DNA of 64,000 nucleotides from Burkholderia arboris (GTDB taxonomy: Bacteria; Pseudomonadota; Gammaproteobacteria; Burkholderiales; Burkholderiaceae): assembly GCF_902499125.1 (NCBI RefSeq), contig NZ_CABVPX010000031.1, forward strand, positions 1 through 64,000, given 5' to 3'. The notes under the pieces are model-generated. The model was not told where the DNA came from, did not search any database, and saw only the letters and a list, made by a program, of their open reading frames with translations. Shown piece by piece: positions 61,997 to 64,000 of this stretch; positions within the stretch are counted from its first letter, which is position 1; the number at the start of each line of letters is the position of its first letter. The translations under genes and the position numbers were made by a program.

Positions 61997-62902
61997 ATGA
62001 CGACAGTAAAACTGGTACAGGGCGCGAACGCGATCCTGGGTGAGGGCCCGCTCTGGTGCGAACGCTCGGCGTCGCTCTACTGGATCGACATCAAGCGCAC
62101 CGCGCTCTACCGCTACACGCCCGGCCACGGGCAGACGGGCTTCTGGCTGCTGCCGGAGCTGGCCGGCTGCGTCGCAAGCGTCGACGACGGGCGGCTGCTC
62201 GTCGCGCTGAAGAGCGGCCTGCACCTGTTCGATCCCGCGCACGGCACGCTCGAACGGCTGGCCGACGCCGCGCACGCGCGGCCGTCGCTGCGCTACAACG
62301 ACGGCGCGGTCGATGCGCGCGGCCGCTTCTGGGTCGGCACGATGGCCGACGACGGCGACGGACCCGGCGATCTGCATTGCTTCGAGCATGCGCGTGCGTC
62401 GCGTGTCGCGGTCGCGGGTTTCGCCTGTGCGAACGGAATGGGCTGGAGCCCGGACGGCGCAACGATGTACGTGACGGATTCCGGCCGCCGCACGATCTTC
62501 GCGTACGACTTCGACGTCGCTGCGGGGCAGTTGTCGAATGCGCGGCCGTTCGCGACGTTCGACGACGCGCGCGGCGTGCCGGACGGGCTCGCGGTCGATG
62601 CGCAAGGCGGCGTGTGGTCGGCGGTCTGGGACGGCTGGCGGCTGCATCGCTATGCGCCCGACGGCGCGCTCGACAGGGTTGTCGAGATGCCGGTGCAGCG
62701 GCCGACCAGCGTTGCGTTCGGCGGCGCCGATCGTGCGACGCTGTTCGTCACGTCGGCGTCGGTCAACGTGAGCGCGGACGGGCTGTTGCGCGGGCCGCTC
62801 GCGGGCAGCCTGTTCGAGACACGCCCGGGTGTCGCCGGGCTCGAACAGCATCGTGTTGCGCACGCATGGCTCGGTGACGCGGTCGCGGCCACGCCGCGTT
62901 GA
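61997..62902 (+). CDS. SMP-30/gluconolactonase family lactonase
   Basis: 301 residues, six-bladed propeller lactonase: E in L-G-E-G-P-L-W (about 17), N-D-G-A-V-D-A-R-G-R-F-W-V-G-T, G-M-G-W-S-P-D-G and P-D-G-L-A-V-D supply the metal site. It opens the aldonolactone made by the dehydrogenase. ATG 61997 is taken (M-T-T-V-K-L); ATG 61976 would add seven residues and neither has a clear ribosome site. Last gene of the sugar operon, convergent with the LacI gene 20 bases on. Confidence 0.9.
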   Translation: MTTVKLVQGANAILGEGPLWCERSASLYWIDIKRTALYRYTPGHGQTGFWLLPELAGCVASVDDGRLLVALKSGLHLFDPAHGTLERLADAAHARPSLRYNDGAVDARGRFWVGTMADDGDGPGDLHCFEHARASRVAVAGFACANGMGWSPDGATMYVTDSGRRTIFAYDFDVAAGQLSNARPFATFDDARGVPDGLAVDAQGGVWSAVWDGWRLHRYAPDGALDRVVEMPVQRPTSVAFGGADRATLFVTSASVNVSADGLLRGPLAGSLFETRPGVAGLEQHRVAHAWLGDAVAATPR

Positions 62903-62922
62903 ACGGGCAAACGGCCGGGCGG

Positions 62923-63918
62923 TCAGCGGCGCCGCGCGTCGCGCGGCCGCACCGTCGATTCGCGCACGACCAGCCGCGCATCGAGCATCGTATGCGGATC
63001 GGGCGACTTGCCGGCCAGTGCGTCGAGCAGCGTCGTCATCGCGACCTCGCCCGCGCGCTCGGTTTCGGTGTCGATCGACGTCAGCGTGGGCGACGTGAGC
63101 TTGCCGAGTTCGAGGTTGTCGAAGCCGCACACGGCGACGTCGTGCGGGATCGAGATGCCGAGCCGTTCGGCTTCCTTGATGAAGCCGGCCGCGATCATGT
63201 CGTTGTAGCAGATCACCGCGTCGGGCGGCTCGGCCGACAGCATCACCGACGCGCACACGCGCTCGCCGTCGGCCACCGTCGCGCGCGGCACGCTGAAGGT
63301 GCGCAGCGGCAGGCCGGCACGCGCGAGCACCTGCTCGGCGCCGGCGCGGCGCTCGTCGTCGCCGCGCGCGTTCGGCAGGCTGATATACGCAAAGCGCTGG
63401 TATTTCTCCATCAACAGGTGTTGCCCGAGCATCTCGCCCGCGCGGACCGGATCGGAGTACAGCGTGAGCAGGCCGTCGCGCGGCGCGGAGCCGACCGCGA
63501 CGACCGGCTTGCCGAGGCTCGCGGTCCAGCGCAGGTCGTCGTCGGGCATGCTGGTGTTCAGGATCAGCCCGTCGACGCGCCGGCTCAGCTTCGTCAGCGC
63601 CGGCCGTTCGCCCTTGCGGTTCTCGTCGGCATCGACGATCAGGACGACGAAATCGTTGCGCTGCGCGATCCGGTTCACGCCCTTGACCATCGCGGTGAAG
63701 TACGGGTTGAGAATGTCCTGGATCACGACGCCGACCGCACCCGTCTGGCCGGTGGCCATCGAGCGCGCGAGCGGGTTCGACTCGTAGCCGAGCTGCTCGA
63801 TCGCCTCGGCGATGCGGCGCTCGACGTCCGGCGAGAAGCGCTTCGTCTTGTTGATGAACTTCGAGACGGTTCCGATGGAGACGCCGGCAGCGGCGGCGAC
63901 TTCGTTGATCTTGGCCAC
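62923..63918 (-). CDS. LacI family transcriptional regulator
   Basis: 331 residues from a GTG start at 63918 (V-A-K-I-N-E-V-A-A-A-A-G-V-S-I-G-T-V-S-K-F) that places the LacI helix-turn-helix at the very N-terminus as usual. The frame stays open to 63993 without conserved content. The sensor domain is periplasmic-binding-like (V-G-V-V-I-Q-D-I-L-N-P-Y-F, G-F-D-N-L-E-L). It probably binds the perfect palindrome at 55668-55683 and releases it on binding the sugar or a derivative. The 82 bases up to the window end show nothing. Confidence 0.9.
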   Translation of the reverse strand: MAKINEVAAAAGVSIGTVSKFINKTKRFSPDVERRIAEAIEQLGYESNPLARSMATGQTGAVGVVIQDILNPYFTAMVKGVNRIAQRNDFVVLIVDADENRKGERPALTKLSRRVDGLILNTSMPDDDLRWTASLGKPVVAVGSAPRDGLLTLYSDPVRAGEMLGQHLLMEKYQRFAYISLPNARGDDERRAGAEQVLARAGLPLRTFSVPRATVADGERVCASVMLSAEPPDAVICYNDMIAAGFIKEAERLGISIPHDVAVCGFDNLELGKLTSPTLTSIDTETERAGEVAMTTLLDALAGKSPDPHTMLDARLVVRESTVRPRDARRR

Positions 63919-64000
63919 GGTGAAAGTGAGTGTCAGTGCATTTTGCCGGCGAGCATAGCATGCGCGCCGGCGGCGGCGGCCGTGCGGCGGCATCGCATGC

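Overview
The window is high-GC, tightly packed proteobacterial DNA. Gene families, codon usage and neighbourhoods (BktB-type thiolase, Gram-negative porin, DUF4432/FucP-type sugar genes, many AraC/LysR/TetR regulators beside small oxidoreductases) point to Burkholderia, probably the cepacia complex and one of its secondary replicons. No rRNA, tRNA, CRISPR array, transposase, integrase or phage gene was seen.

Layout. 1-2345: end of ETF-ubiquinone oxidoreductase, then beta-ketothiolase and 3-hydroxyacyl-CoA dehydrogenase (beta-oxidation/PHB-type chemistry). 2408-9880: accessory genes (TetR with NmrA-like reductase, DUF1772 membrane protein, AraC with DMT exporter, DUF815 ATPase, DUF2071 protein, Tat-exported serine hydrolase lipoprotein). 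10401-27851: a catabolic island that encodes a complete route for a carboxylated pyridine, best read as picolinate degradation. Its parts are a four-component Rieske oxygenase, a three-gene molybdenum hydroxylase, a gamma-resorcylate-decarboxylase-type amidohydrolase (PicC-like), then NicE-, NicD-, NicX- and NicF-type enzymes that take 2,5-dihydroxypyridine to fumarate, two MFS importers, a porin and a MarR regulator. Four copies of a palindrome TCAG-N4-CTGA lie at the promoters of this island and nowhere else that I noticed.

The island is bracketed by broken gene copies. A frameshifted, truncated deoC lies on its left (about 9900-10190), and a short piece of the DUF2071 gene lies on its right (about 27887-27955), next to the intact deoC. 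The intact partners are at 28019-28699 and 7272-8138. This suggests that the island arrived with, or caused, a partial duplication of a DUF2071...deoC segment followed by deletion.

28019-33046: deoxyribose-type utilisation locus (deoC; divergent DeoR-family regulator; DUF4432 mutarotase-like protein, FucP-type permease and ribokinase-family kinase on the other strand). 33381-48517: assorted metabolic and regulatory genes: HD hydrolase, PhzF, Nudix/CoA pyrophosphatase, a TetR-controlled set (sugar isomerase/epimerase plus two alpha/beta hydrolases) with a very long palindromic operator, AraC/SDR, chloroperoxidase-like hydrolase, LysR/LysE, an AIG2-like protein, and a DUF3142 plus 722-residue envelope protein pair. 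48970-53490: lipoproteins including an eight-repeat propeller-like protein, an AraC regulator, and a protein with PD-(D/E)XK nuclease signatures. 53781-63918: DMT exporter, fumarylacetoacetase-fold hydratase, then a sugar ABC-transport and oxidation operon (binding protein, two permeases, SDR dehydrogenase, galactonate dehydratase-type enzyme, ATPase, SMP-30 lactonase) with a perfect LacI-type operator and a convergent LacI regulator at the window edge.

All assignments are from reading the sequence and remembered family motifs. No database search was run.
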